Positions 51,861 through 60,713 of a stretch of DNA of 64,000 nucleotides are shown here, one piece after another. A model generated the notes under the pieces. That model worked only from the letters and a program-made list of their open reading frames with translations. It was not told the origin of the DNA and made no database searches. Every line of letters starts with the position of its first letter. Within the stretch, counting starts at the first letter, position 1. Both the position numbers and the translations under genes were made by a program. Origin of the DNA: an uncultured Flavobacteriaceae bacterium (GTDB taxonomy: Bacteria; Bacteroidota; Bacteroidia; Flavobacteriales; Flavobacteriaceae); NCBI GenBank assembly GCA_905181615.1, contig CAJIYH010000001.1:22082-86081 (forward strand). Reading direction: 5' to 3'.

Positions 51861-52724
51861 ATGAAAGGAATTATCTTAGCGGGTGGAAAAGGAACACGAC
51901 TCTACCCCTTAACCAAATCTGTGAGCAAGCAACTAATGCCAATTTATGATAAGCCGATGGTTTACTACCCATTAGCAACACTAATTGAAGCAGGAATTCA
52001 TGAAATACTTATAATTACCACCCCAGAAGACATGCCTTTATTTCAAAACTTATTAGGAGATGGGTCTAGAATTGGCTGTAAATTTAGTTATGTAGAGCAG
52101 GCAGAGCCAAACGGTCTAGCACAGGCATTTATTTTAGGAGAAGAATTCATTAAGAACGACCCCGTTGCTTTAATATTGGGAGATAATCTATTTTACGGAA
52201 CCCACTTTGTCGAGCAACTAAAGAAACACGCTTCTTATGATGGTGGGATGATTTTTGCCTGTAAGGTAAGTGATCCGCAGCGCTATGGAATTGTTCAGTT
52301 CGATGAAAACCAAAAGGGAATTGACATTGAAGAAAAACCAACGAATCCAAAGTCATCTTACGCGGTTCCAGGAATATATTTTTACGACGAAACGGTAGTT
52401 GAAAAAGCAAAAAAGCTCAGTCCAAGTCATCGAGGAGAATTAGAAATAACCGATTTGAATCGTTTGTATATGGAAGAAAACCGATTGCATGTCGAAGTTT
52501 TGGACCCCGGAACTGCATGGCTAGATACCGGAACAATAGAATCGTTAATGGAAGCCAGTCAGTTTGTTCAGGTTATACAATCTAGACAAGGAATACTTGT
52601 TGGAGCAATCGAAGCGGCGGCGTATAAGTCGGGAGCCATAGACAAAAAACAACTTAGTTTTTTGGCAGATGAACTCGAAAAAACTGTTTACGGAACGTAT
52701 TTAAAATCGTTGATTTCAGAATAA
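51861..52724 (+). CDS. rmlA: glucose-1-phosphate thymidylyltransferase
   Basis: RmlA makes dTDP-glucose from dTTP and glucose 1-phosphate. The 287 residues show MKGIILAGGKGTRLYPLTKS, SKQLMPIYDKPMVYYPLATL, LILGDNLFYGTHF, FACKVSDPQRYGIVQFDE and EITDLNRLYMEENRLHVEVL. Length is standard. It lies seven bases after rmlB. Confidence 0.97.
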   Translation: MKGIILAGGKGTRLYPLTKSVSKQLMPIYDKPMVYYPLATLIEAGIHEILIITTPEDMPLFQNLLGDGSRIGCKFSYVEQAEPNGLAQAFILGEEFIKNDPVALILGDNLFYGTHFVEQLKKHASYDGGMIFACKVSDPQRYGIVQFDENQKGIDIEEKPTNPKSSYAVPGIYFYDETVVEKAKKLSPSHRGELEITDLNRLYMEENRLHVEVLDPGTAWLDTGTIESLMEASQFVQVIQSRQGILVGAIEAAAYKSGAIDKKQLSFLADELEKTVYGTYLKSLISE

Positions 52725-52725
52725 T

Positions 52726-53265
52726 ATGGACGTTATAAAAACATCTATTTTTGATTGTTGGATTATAAAACCAAAGGTATTTAAAGACGACAGAGGTTAT
52801 TTCTATGAAAGCTTTCAGCAAGAGAGTTTTCAACAATTAACAAAAACAGTATTCAGCCCTATTCAAGACAACGAAGCCTTTTCTACCTATGGTGTTATTC
52901 GAGGATTACACTTTCAGGAAACTCCATTTGCACAAGCAAAATTAGTTCGTGCTTTGCAAGGAACCATTTTAGACGTAGCAGTTGACCTTCGAAAAGATAG
53001 CCCTAGCTATTGTAAAGTAGTGACCCAGGTTTTAAGTCAAGAAAACAAAGAACAGTTGTTTGTTCCAAAAGGATGCGCACACGGGTATTCCGTGCTAAGT
53101 CCCGAGGCAGTTGTATTTTATAAAACAGACGCCTACTATAATCCCGAGGCTGAAGAGGGAATTTTATTCAACGATTCTGAATTAGCAATTGATTGGCAGA
53201 TTCCAAAATCAGACCGAATATTAAGTGAAAAAGACCTCGAATGGCCGACCTTTAAAAACCTTTAA
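52726..53265 (+). CDS. rmlC: dTDP-4-dehydrorhamnose 3,5-epimerase
   Basis: RmlC epimerises the keto-sugar at C3 and C5. The 179 residues show KPKVFKDDRGYFYESFQQES, FSTYGVIRGLHFQ (with the catalytic His), LVRALQGTILDVAVDLRKDS, VPKGCAHGYSVLS and YYNPEAEEGILFNDSEL. Its start lies one base after the rmlA stop. Confidence 0.96.
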   Translation: MDVIKTSIFDCWIIKPKVFKDDRGYFYESFQQESFQQLTKTVFSPIQDNEAFSTYGVIRGLHFQETPFAQAKLVRALQGTILDVAVDLRKDSPSYCKVVTQVLSQENKEQLFVPKGCAHGYSVLSPEAVVFYKTDAYYNPEAEEGILFNDSELAIDWQIPKSDRILSEKDLEWPTFKNL

Positions 53266-53267
53266 TT

Positions 53268-54047
53268 GTGAAAAAAATTCTTGTTACAGGAGCCAACGGT
53301 CAATTAGGGACAACGCTCAAAAAGCTGAGCCCAACGACATCAGATCACTGGATTTTTAGCACTAAAAGCGAACTGGATATTACCAACAGTAATTCCATTA
53401 AAATTTTTTTTACAGAAAACGAATTTGATATTTGCATAAACTGCGCAGCATACACGAAGGTTGAAGATGCTGAAAAAGAAACGGAAAAAGCAAGCGAAAT
53501 TAATGTAGAAGCGGTTCAAAAACTCGTTTCGGCTTGTAACGAAAAACAATGTTCGCTGATCCACATATCAACAGATTATGTTTTCGACGGTACAAAAGGA
53601 ACACCTTACACAGAAGAAGATCCTACTGCTCCCCTGAATCAATACGGAAAAAGCAAATTGCTAGGAGAATTACAAATTCAACAAAACTCCAATTCGTTTT
53701 ACATCATTCGAACATCCTGGCTGTATAGCAAAACACTCGGCTCAAACTTTTATAGTGCTATTCTAAAAAAAGCTCAAAACGGAGATTCCCTAACTGTGGT
53801 TAACGACCAAATGGGAACTCCAACCGATGTAGCCAATTTAGCCGCGTTCATCCTAAAAATAATAGACAAAGAACCCGCTATAGGGTTGTATCATTTTTCG
53901 GATGAAAAAATAATGACCTGGTATGATTTGGCTGTTCAAATTTTAAAAGAACACGAACTCACGAATCCAATTGCACCCAGCAGCACAGAAAAAGGAGGAG
54001 CTGTTCGTCCTAAATACAGTCCACTTATATCGATCAAAAAGTTTTGA
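53268..54047 (+). CDS. rmlD: dTDP-4-dehydrorhamnose reductase
   Basis: RmlD makes dTDP-L-rhamnose by NAD(P)H reduction. The 259 residues show ILVTGANGQLGTTLKKL, INCAAYTKVEDAEKETEKAS, STDYVFDGTKGTPYTEEDPT, NQYGKSKLLGE (Tyr-Lys) and FYIIRTSWLYS. Translation begins at GTG (53268), two bases after the rmlC stop. It is shorter than the usual 285-300 residues. The glycosyltransferase gene overlaps its end by four bases. Confidence 0.94.
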   Translation: MKKILVTGANGQLGTTLKKLSPTTSDHWIFSTKSELDITNSNSIKIFFTENEFDICINCAAYTKVEDAEKETEKASEINVEAVQKLVSACNEKQCSLIHISTDYVFDGTKGTPYTEEDPTAPLNQYGKSKLLGELQIQQNSNSFYIIRTSWLYSKTLGSNFYSAILKKAQNGDSLTVVNDQMGTPTDVANLAAFILKIIDKEPAIGLYHFSDEKIMTWYDLAVQILKEHELTNPIAPSSTEKGGAVRPKYSPLISIKKF

Positions 54048-54898
54048 AAAACTACAGTGTAATTATACCCGCGCATAACGAAGCAAACTTTCTGAAAGGC
54101 TTGCTGCAATCATTGTGCAAGCAAAGCGTTCAAGCATCTGAAATTGTTTTGGTGAATGACAACTCTACAGACCAAACCGAAGCATTGATGGAACGTTTTG
54201 CCAAGGAACACAAAAACATACATTACGTAAACCACCCATCTACAGATCAGCATTTGCCGGGCGGAAAAGTGATTCAGGCTTTTTCTTTTGGTTTGAAAAA
54301 CCTGAAGCAACCGTTTGAAGTCATAGTAAAATTAGATGCCGATTTAATTTTACCCAACAACTACTTCGAAGAACTGTTACCTTTTTTCGAGAACCCAAAA
54401 ATTGGCATTGCAGGAGGATTTTGCTTCGAACAAAATGCTAACGGACAATGGAAGCGGAACCACCCCATGGGCCACGATCATGTTCGCGGAGCATTTAAGG
54501 CGTATTCTAAAGAATGTTTTTCTGCAATCGGCGGTTTGCTCCCAGCAATGGGCTGGGACACCATAGACGAGCTTTTGGCGCGGTTTTTTGACTTCGAAAC
54601 ACAAACCCTAGCTAAGCTTGAAGTAAAACATTTGCGCCCCTTAGGCGCAGGCTACTCAGCTCAGGTAGCACAACTGCAAGGAGCGGCATTCTATTCCATG
54701 CGCTACGGGTTTTTACTATCTGTTTTGGCAAGTCTAAAAAATGCCCTTAGCAAAAAGGACACGAATGCTTTTTTTTGTCTACTTAAAGGATACCGAAAAG
54801 CAAAACAACAACAACATCCTTTTTTGGTAACTGTCGAACAAGGAAAATTCATCCGAAACTACCGTTGGAGTAAAATTTGGGGTAAAAATTCCCGATAG
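54044..54898 (+). CDS. glycosyltransferase family 2
   Basis: The 284-residue product has the GT-A fold of family 2: YSVIIPAHNEANFLKGLLQS, LVNDNSTDQTEALM, VIVKLDADLILPNNYFEELL with the DxD-type metal site, GGFCFEQNANGQWKRN and GWDTIDELLARFF. The start is a TTG at 54044 that overlaps the rmlD stop, and the second residue onward fits the family's start exactly. It probably transfers a sugar, perhaps rhamnose, to a surface polysaccharide; that is inference from the operon. Confidence 0.88.
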   Translation: MKNYSVIIPAHNEANFLKGLLQSLCKQSVQASEIVLVNDNSTDQTEALMERFAKEHKNIHYVNHPSTDQHLPGGKVIQAFSFGLKNLKQPFEVIVKLDADLILPNNYFEELLPFFENPKIGIAGGFCFEQNANGQWKRNHPMGHDHVRGAFKAYSKECFSAIGGLLPAMGWDTIDELLARFFDFETQTLAKLEVKHLRPLGAGYSAQVAQLQGAAFYSMRYGFLLSVLASLKNALSKKDTNAFFCLLKGYRKAKQQQHPFLVTVEQGKFIRNYRWSKIWGKNSR

Positions 54899-55121
54899 CG
54901 CAACCTTCTTTTTTACCGTCAATTACAAAAGCCCTGCCACTTATTACATATACGCTACCGTTTACGCAGAAGCTTTTTTGTAAAAACAAAAAGCACCTAG
55001 CTTATTGGTTTAAAGTTGTTTAAAAAGGCTGATGAAACCACAAAACCTATGTCTTGATTTACATTCCGCCTCCAAAGTCTAGTTATTATTTCTTAAGTTT
55101 ATTCAAATTAAAAACTAAGCA

Positions 55122-55385
55122 GTGGGCCTTTTTAAATTTAGAATTAAAAAACGACACAATCATTCTGGAAGGTTTTCAGAACGAAAGAGTATGGTTGGAA
55201 CCCATTCAAAACCAAGAAAAATTAAATCAAAGTTTGATAACCATACAAGTTCAGTTCACGGTATAGAAGGTTTTAGAGATGAAACTAAAAAAGACCAAGA
55301 GAAGACAGATAATTCAGCAAATAATAGGGTACTTCTTGTTTTCACACTATTAATTGTTTTAGTCTCACTGATTTATTACACATAA
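55122..55385 (+). CDS. small C-tail-anchored membrane protein
   Basis: From a GTG at 55122 the 87 residues read MGLFKFRIKKRHNHSGRF first, are strongly basic up to residue 65, and end in one hydrophobic segment (NRVLLVFTLLIVLVSLIYYT). The basic start MGLFKF-x-K and tail helix resemble a small flavobacterial protein family, which I recall only loosely. A 70-residue frame (55054-55266) overlaps it in another phase and looks less protein-like. The 223 bases from 54899 to here hold no gene I can support. Confidence 0.45.
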   Translation: MGLFKFRIKKRHNHSGRFSERKSMVGTHSKPRKIKSKFDNHTSSVHGIEGFRDETKKDQEKTDNSANNRVLLVFTLLIVLVSLIYYT

Positions 55386-55435
55386 AATAACCCGATTAAA
55401 CCTATTTAAAAAAGTGTTTTTAAGCCTATATTATC

Positions 55436-55789
55436 ATGAAAGAGAAAATCTGGTTGACATTAAAGTTAGTTCTAGCAATTTTTATAATTTATGCAGGGGT
55501 CCAACATTTTATAGACCCAGATAAATTGATTCCTTTTGTACCCTCGTTTTTACCATATACTGATGCCATAATATATATCTCAGGGTTGGTTGAAATTTTA
55601 TTTGGTCTTGCTTTATTCTTCAAAAACCAGGCACACCGGGGTACATGGGGAATTTTCATTTTGATGCTTATTTTTTTGCCAATTCACGTATGGGATGGTT
55701 TTTCTGAAACCCCTGCGATAGGAAGCCATAATGCGGCAATGATAAGACTGCCTTTTCAGGGTTTAATAATCTTTATTTCCTGGGGGTAA
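55436..55789 (+). CDS. DoxX-like integral membrane protein
   Basis: The 117-residue product shares with the protein at 2298 the pattern GVQHFIDPDKLIPFVPSFLP, then IIYISGLVEILFGLALFF and IRLPFQGLIIF. It has four hydrophobic segments. It is about 30 residues shorter at the C-terminus than the 2298 relative and stops right after a G-run (TGGGGGTAA), so a frameshift that removed the tail is possible. Function is unknown. Confidence 0.78.
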   Translation: MKEKIWLTLKLVLAIFIIYAGVQHFIDPDKLIPFVPSFLPYTDAIIYISGLVEILFGLALFFKNQAHRGTWGIFILMLIFLPIHVWDGFSETPAIGSHNAAMIRLPFQGLIIFISWG

Positions 55790-55826
55790 AAAACAGTGTT
55801 TTAACTCACAACCAGTTTAAGAAGCT

Positions 55827-56423
55827 ATGAAAGACCACAAATTAATATTCTTTTTTTTACTGTCGTTTTTTTCTTATGGTCAAGAAAGAGAAGAAGCCTT
55901 AATTGCTCAAAACAACATATTTACGGTTTCGTATAATGAGATTTATGAACAACCCAATTGGGTAGAATATAAAGTCCGGAAGATTGCTAAAAAGGCCGAC
56001 AGGAAGGGCTTGAATTTTTATACCGTAGACAGTGTTTGGACCTCAAACAATGCGGACTATAAAAACAATATTTGGGACAAAGGGCATTTGGCACCAGCTT
56101 CAGCCTTTACTGACTCTAAAACAAACCTAAAGGCAACATTTTCTTATTTGAACTGTGCCTTGCAGCACAATAAATTAAACAGAAAAGAATGGAAGGAGCT
56201 TGAAGAACAAGTTAGAGCTTGGGCTAAAGATTATGGCGACCTGGGGGTTCGGGTAGAGCTTCATTTTGAAAAAAACCACCTTATTTTACCTACGGGTGCT
56301 CACGTACCCTCTGCTTTTACAAAAATAATAACCTTCCCCAACGGAGCTACAAGGTGCTATTATTTTCTCAATCAGGACACTTATAATAAAGATTGGAAGG
56401 AATTTGAAGTTCAATGCTCCTAA
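55827..56423 (+). CDS. exported DNA/RNA non-specific endonuclease
   Basis: The 198-residue product has a signal peptide (MKDHKLIFFFLLSFFSYGQ) and a beta-beta-alpha-Me nuclease core: NIWDKGHLAPASAF is the DRGH-type active site with Lys in place of Arg, and LNCALQHNKLNRKEWKELE gives the conserved Asn helix. It is shorter than typical NUC1-type enzymes. It would act in the periplasm or outside the cell, for example in nutrient salvage. The 258 bases to cspA hold only its promoter. Confidence 0.82.
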   Translation: MKDHKLIFFFLLSFFSYGQEREEALIAQNNIFTVSYNEIYEQPNWVEYKVRKIAKKADRKGLNFYTVDSVWTSNNADYKNNIWDKGHLAPASAFTDSKTNLKATFSYLNCALQHNKLNRKEWKELEEQVRAWAKDYGDLGVRVELHFEKNHLILPTGAHVPSAFTKIITFPNGATRCYYFLNQDTYNKDWKEFEVQCS

Positions 56424-56651
56424 ACAGTCCAAATCAAGTAGATTTCCGCACCTTTCTTTAATTAAAAACGGATTGATAGAAGCTTAGTTTATTTTTAAGC
56501 ATAAAAACAACAAATTTATGAACAAATATTTAAAACAGTGAAAGATCTCTAAGCCCTTTGTAGGCATATGTTTGTTCTCTATTAGCCGAAAACTCAAGGC
56601 TTCAAAATTAAGTTTATTAACATAATAATGGTTTTACATTGATATAATCCC

Positions 56652-56659
56652 TACATTTG
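56652..56659 (+). promoter_or_regulatory. -7 promoter element of cspA
   Basis: TACATTTG fits TAnnTTTG and lies 22 bases before the ATG at 56682. Confidence 0.5.
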
Positions 56660-56681
56660 CAACCAATTAAAAAATATAATT

Positions 56682-56879
56682 ATGAGTAATCACAACGGAA
56701 CTGTAAAGTTCTTTAACAACGCAAAAGGATTTGGATTCATCACAAACGAAAGTGGAGAAGATATTTTTGTACACGTAAACAATACCCAAGACGAAATTAC
56801 TGAAGGAGACAAAGTTAGCTACGACGTGGAGGAAACTCCTAAAGGTCTTAGCGCTATCAACGTTAGTCTAGAAGACTAA
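56682..56879 (+). CDS. cspA: cold-shock protein, CspA family
   Basis: This single cold-shock domain of 65 residues carries both RNA-binding motifs: KGFGFI (RNP1) in VKFFNNAKGFGFITNESG, and DIFVHV (RNP2). Such proteins bind single-stranded RNA and act as chaperones of mRNA. The usual length and an own promoter and terminator make it a single-gene unit. Whether it is cold-induced cannot be told. Confidence 0.95.
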   Translation: MSNHNGTVKFFNNAKGFGFITNESGEDIFVHVNNTQDEITEGDKVSYDVEETPKGLSAINVSLED

Positions 56880-56901
56880 TTCGTATAAAGTATAGTGTAA
56901 G

Positions 56902-56931
56902 AAGCCCTGCCAAACGGTAGGGCTTTTTTTT
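56902..56931 (+). terminator. cspA terminator
   Basis: AAGCCCTGCC and GGTAGGGCTT pair, with one mismatch or wobble, around AAAC and run into a T8 stretch. The remaining 325 bases to 57256 are AT-rich and hold only the promoter element at 57243. Confidence 0.88.
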
Positions 56932-57242
56932 GCCCAAAAACTAAACTTACCCGCTCCAAGCTACACTCAAGTGCATTGTGCGCGCAATATTGAATAATCC
57001 ATCGACCTTTAAACAAGAAAGATGAGCAATATAAGATTGATCTAACAAATTCTGTAAACCTTCTGAAAAGCATAATTTTTTAGATCTAAACCCCCGATTT
57101 TTAATCCATATAAGATCATGTTAAGATACTCGATCACTTATTTATTAGAATTATAGGCTTTGGGAACCCATTATTACTAAAGCATATTTTTTACTACCCC
57201 AAAAATTATAATATAAGTTCGCTTTAAATCAAAGTGTTTTTA

Positions 57243-57250
57243 TAAATTTG
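57243..57250 (+). promoter_or_regulatory. -7 promoter element of the metal-uptake locus
   Basis: TAAATTTG fits TAnnTTTG and ends six bases before the ATG at 57257. Confidence 0.4.
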
Positions 57251-57256
57251 TTTTAA

Positions 57257-57601
57257 ATGTATTTTAATAAAAAAGATTCTAAAAAACAGTTTGTTGAAAA
57301 TATAATAGCATCATTCTTTTTGATGTCTTTATTGTTTCCCACTGCTTTCAAGTTTGTTTCAATTTTTGATAAACATGAACATATCTTATGTTCTGAGCAG
57401 CAGGTCCATGTTCATGAATCCACTGTTAAGTGTGAAATTTGCTCCTTTCATTTTACCTCTTTAAATTATAATTTAGTTCAACAAAACGAACTAGAAGGAC
57501 TTTTAATTTCAGAAAAAACTCTAGAAAGGCATGGTTCTTTTTTGCATCATTCGTTTACAATAACAAACATTCAACTTCGTGGACCACCTGTTTTATCATA
57601 A
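57257..57601 (+). CDS. His/Cys-rich exported protein beside a TonB receptor
   Basis: The 114-residue product has one N-terminal hydrophobic segment (IIASFFLMSLLFPTAFKFV), which may be a signal or anchor, followed by a cluster of metal-ligand residues: DKHEHILCSEQQVHVHES, then VKCEICSFHF. Similar small proteins with H-x-H and C-x2-C patterns sit in front of TonB-dependent receptors in Flavobacteria and are thought to be linked to metals. It is 37 bases upstream of the receptor gene. Which metal it binds, if any, is not shown. Confidence 0.65.
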   Translation: MYFNKKDSKKQFVENIIASFFLMSLLFPTAFKFVSIFDKHEHILCSEQQVHVHESTVKCEICSFHFTSLNYNLVQQNELEGLLISEKTLERHGSFLHHSFTITNIQLRGPPVLS

Positions 57602-57638
57602 ATAGTAAACTATTTTTTTATGTTAATTCAACCAATCC

Positions 57639-60035
57639 ATGCGAATTTATTTCCTTACGATTCTGCTTTTAACCAGTTACTCGTTATGTTCACAAATTTG
57701 TGACTATACCCTTATGGGCTTAGTTACTGACTTTCATGACGGATCTGTTCTTGTTGGCTCAACAATAATTGTTGCTGGAACTGAGCGCAGTTTTGTTACT
57801 GATTTTGATGGTAAGTTCATAATCCCAGATTTATGTAATGAGACCTATTCCATTCAAGTATCTCACCCTTATTGTCTAACCAAAGGTTTTCGTGTTACCG
57901 TATCTGGAAACATGGTTGAGACTTTTAAATTAGAACATCATTTAGATGAACTTAATGAGATTACTGTCAACGGAAAGGTTTTAAGTAATCAATCTAAAAC
58001 ATTTCAAGAAAATATAATTAACAAAGATGAATTAGAACGCTACAGTAGTGGTTCGCTAGGCGATGCCTTATCTAGCCTAAGTGGCGTTTCTTCATTGAAT
58101 ACAGGAAATACTGTAATTAAGCCAATGATTAATGGGCTTCACAGTAGTCGTGTTGTAATTATAAACAATGGAGTACGTATGGAAGATCAAGAATGGGGGG
58201 CTGAACATGCGCCTAATGTTGATATTAATGCAATTAACAGACTATCCCTAATAAAGGGGGCAGGAGCTCTTCAATATAGCGGAGATGCTATAGGGGGAGT
58301 TATTATTGCTGAAGCAGCAAAGGCTCCTTTTAAAGATAGTCTTTTTGGGAAAACTCAACTCGGTGCTGCCTCAAATGGTAGAGGGATGTTTTTCAATTCT
58401 GAGTTAACAAAGAGTTACGATACTGGGTGGCATACAACTTTACAAGGTAGCATGAAACAATTCGGTGATTTTGAAACCGCAGATTATAAATTGAGTAATA
58501 CTGGGGTATACGAACGTAATGCTCTTTTGAAGTTTGGACTCAATACCTTCGATTATGGATTTGAGGCATTATATTCTTTTTTTAAAAACGAAATAGGAAT
58601 ATTAAAAGCTTCACATTTGGGAAGTGCTCAAGATTTATTCAGAGCTATTGAAAGTGACAGTCCTCTTGTTGTAAATGAATTCTCTTATGATATCGAAGCT
58701 CCCAAACAGGATATTACTCATCATTTAGCCCGAATTAAAGCACACAAAAGGTTGGGTGATTTCGGGAAATTAAAATTTCAATACGATTACCAAAAAAACA
58801 AAAGACTTGAATTTGACATAAGAAGAGGATCGGATCGAGGTAAAGCTTCCTTAGATTTGGAATTGGACACTCATACTTTAATGCTTGATTTGGATGCTAA
58901 AGCTTCTGATCAATCAAATTTTAAAGTAGGTTTTATGGGAAGTCATCAAAAAAACTTTGCCAAAAATACCGGAGTTCGAAGGTTAATACCGGATTATGAT
59001 AAATACGATTTTGGAGCATATGTTATTGGTGATTATCTTGCAGATGAGCAATGGCTTTTTGAAGTTGGTGCACGATTTGACTATACAACGATGAATGTAT
59101 TTAAATTTTATAGAACCTCTTTTTGGGAATCTAGAAATTATAATCAACAGTTTTCCGAATTGGTAGTTGAAGATTTTGGAACTCAGACTCTAACCAATCC
59201 GAAACTCGATTTTAATAATTCGTCTGGTACTATTGGAATAGTTAACAGTTTTGATGAAAAACATAAGATGTATTTTAATTATTCGCTTACCTCTAGAATT
59301 CCAAACCCTTCTGAACTTTTTAGTGAGGGGTTACACCATTCTGCCTCTAGAATTGAGCTAGGCGATTTATCTTTCGATTCAGAAATTGGACATAAACTTT
59401 CCTTTACATTGGAACGAAAAGATGATAAATTTAGCTATTCAATTAATCCATTTATTAATAATATTTCGGATTTTATTGTCATCGAACCTGTATCGACAAC
59501 TAATACAATTAGAGGTACTTTTCAGGTTTGGGAATATCGTCAAACGAATGCTCAATTATTAGGAGTTGATTTTAATGCTTCCTATATTATTAATAAGCTG
59601 GTGCAATTCAACCATCAGTTATCAATCGTAAAAGGACAAGACAAAACTCAAGATGAAGCCCTGATAAACATGCCCCCAGTAAATACAACAAATGAAATAG
59701 TTTATTACAATAACAAGTATAGGAATTTACGATTGTCATTACAAAGTGAATATGTATTTAGACAAAACGAATTTCCGGAAACAAATTTTGAGGTGTATAT
59801 TCCCAACACCGAAACTTTTGAAATGGTTGAGGTTAGTTCACCTCCACCTGCATATCATCTACTCGATTTCAATTCAACAATTGATTTTGATTTTTCTGAA
59901 AGATCGACTTTAACTGTAGGTTTTCAAGTTACAAACCTGCTAAATGTTTCTTTCAGAAATTATTTAAATCGTCTGCGCTTATTTGCAGATGATTTGGGAA
60001 GAAACTTTTTATTAAACATTAAATTAAAATATTAA
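57639..60035 (+). CDS. TonB-dependent receptor with carboxypeptidase-like N-terminal domain
   Basis: The 798-residue product has a signal peptide (MRIYFLTILLLTSYSLCSQ), a CarboxypepD_reg-like domain (about 25-100; GLVTDFHDGSVLVGSTIIVA, FDGKFIIPDLCNETYSIQV), a plug (ELERYSSGSLGDALSSLSGV, INGLHSSRVVIINNGVRMED, IKGAGALQYSGDAIGGVI) and a 22-strand-type barrel to the C-terminal aromatic end (FLLNIKLKY). It imports a metal chelate or similar ligand across the outer membrane. The His/Cys-rich protein before it and the lipoprotein after it suggest a metal locus. Confidence 0.92.
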   Translation: MRIYFLTILLLTSYSLCSQICDYTLMGLVTDFHDGSVLVGSTIIVAGTERSFVTDFDGKFIIPDLCNETYSIQVSHPYCLTKGFRVTVSGNMVETFKLEHHLDELNEITVNGKVLSNQSKTFQENIINKDELERYSSGSLGDALSSLSGVSSLNTGNTVIKPMINGLHSSRVVIINNGVRMEDQEWGAEHAPNVDINAINRLSLIKGAGALQYSGDAIGGVIIAEAAKAPFKDSLFGKTQLGAASNGRGMFFNSELTKSYDTGWHTTLQGSMKQFGDFETADYKLSNTGVYERNALLKFGLNTFDYGFEALYSFFKNEIGILKASHLGSAQDLFRAIESDSPLVVNEFSYDIEAPKQDITHHLARIKAHKRLGDFGKLKFQYDYQKNKRLEFDIRRGSDRGKASLDLELDTHTLMLDLDAKASDQSNFKVGFMGSHQKNFAKNTGVRRLIPDYDKYDFGAYVIGDYLADEQWLFEVGARFDYTTMNVFKFYRTSFWESRNYNQQFSELVVEDFGTQTLTNPKLDFNNSSGTIGIVNSFDEKHKMYFNYSLTSRIPNPSELFSEGLHHSASRIELGDLSFDSEIGHKLSFTLERKDDKFSYSINPFINNISDFIVIEPVSTTNTIRGTFQVWEYRQTNAQLLGVDFNASYIINKLVQFNHQLSIVKGQDKTQDEALINMPPVNTTNEIVYYNNKYRNLRLSLQSEYVFRQNEFPETNFEVYIPNTETFEMVEVSSPPPAYHLLDFNSTIDFDFSERSTLTVGFQVTNLLNVSFRNYLNRLRLFADDLGRNFLLNIKLKY

Positions 60036-60051
60036 CAAACACAATAATCTT

Positions 60052-60605
60052 ATGAAAAATATTTATTTATTACCAGCCTTACTTTTTACTCTTTTATTAT
60101 TAGGGTCATGTTCAAGTGACGACGATACTCCAGAATTGGTGAACGAAGAGGAATTAATAACTACACTAACAGTTACTCTTGTTCCTGAAGGTGGAGGAAC
60201 ATCCATTACTTAACAACCCAAGACTTAGATGGAGACGGGCCAAATGAACCAATAATTTCAGTTTCTTCTAACCTTTCGGCAGGTGTAACTTATAATGGAA
60301 GTATTTCACTACTTAACGAAACAGAGAGTCCTGCAGAGAATATAACAGAAGAAGTAGAAGAAGAAGCAGATGAACACCAGTTCTTTTTCACAATAGGCTC
60401 TGGCTTAGCCATTACTGCAACTGCTACTAATTTTGATTCTGATGGAAATGCTTTAGGAACAGAGTTTTCTTTGGTTGCAGTTGATACAAGCACAGGTTTA
60501 CTAACCTTTACTTTACGTCACGAACCAAATAAACCAGCAGATAATCTTGCAACTGCAGGAGGAGAAACAGATATCGAAGCTACTTTTACAGTAACAGTAG
60601 AATAG
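60052..60605 (+). pseudogene. frameshifted lipoprotein of the TonB receptor locus
   Basis: From ATG at 60052 a lipoprotein signal (LLLLGSCSSDDD, Cys20) and TTLTVTLVPEGGGTSIT precede a stop at 60211. The text goes on one frame over with TTQDLDGDGPNEPIISVSS, NLSAGVTYNGSISLLNETES, FFFTIGSGLAITA and LTFTLRHEPNKPADN, ending in TAG at 60603. One missing base at ACTTAACAAC explains it. I know this protein type from Flavobacteria as a partner of TonB receptors; its role is unknown. The shift is a single base, so sequencing error is as likely as mutation. Confidence 0.75.
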
Positions 60606-60625
60606 ACCTTTAAATCCTTTTAATT

Positions 60626-60662
60626 AAACACCCCTTGTATTTAAAACATGGGGTGTTTTTTT
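60626..60662. terminator. terminator of the receptor locus
   Basis: AACACCCC and GGGGTGTT pair around a loop of about 17 bases that can extend the stem, ending in a T7 run. It faces the convergent ABC exporter gene. Confidence 0.75.
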
Positions 60663-60713
60663 ACACAGGGGTTTTTAAAATTGACACACAAAAGATTTCA
60701 CCTGAAGTATCAG

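Noticed and set aside
54899..55060. Minus-strand text reading NGSVYVISGRAFVIDGKK.
   Set aside because: It has no start, is short and runs into the antisense of the glycosyltransferase gene; likely chance.
55054..55266. A 70-residue plus-strand frame overlapping the gene at 55122.
   Set aside because: The overlapping frame has a better protein pattern (basic domain plus tail helix); this one lacks any recognisable feature.
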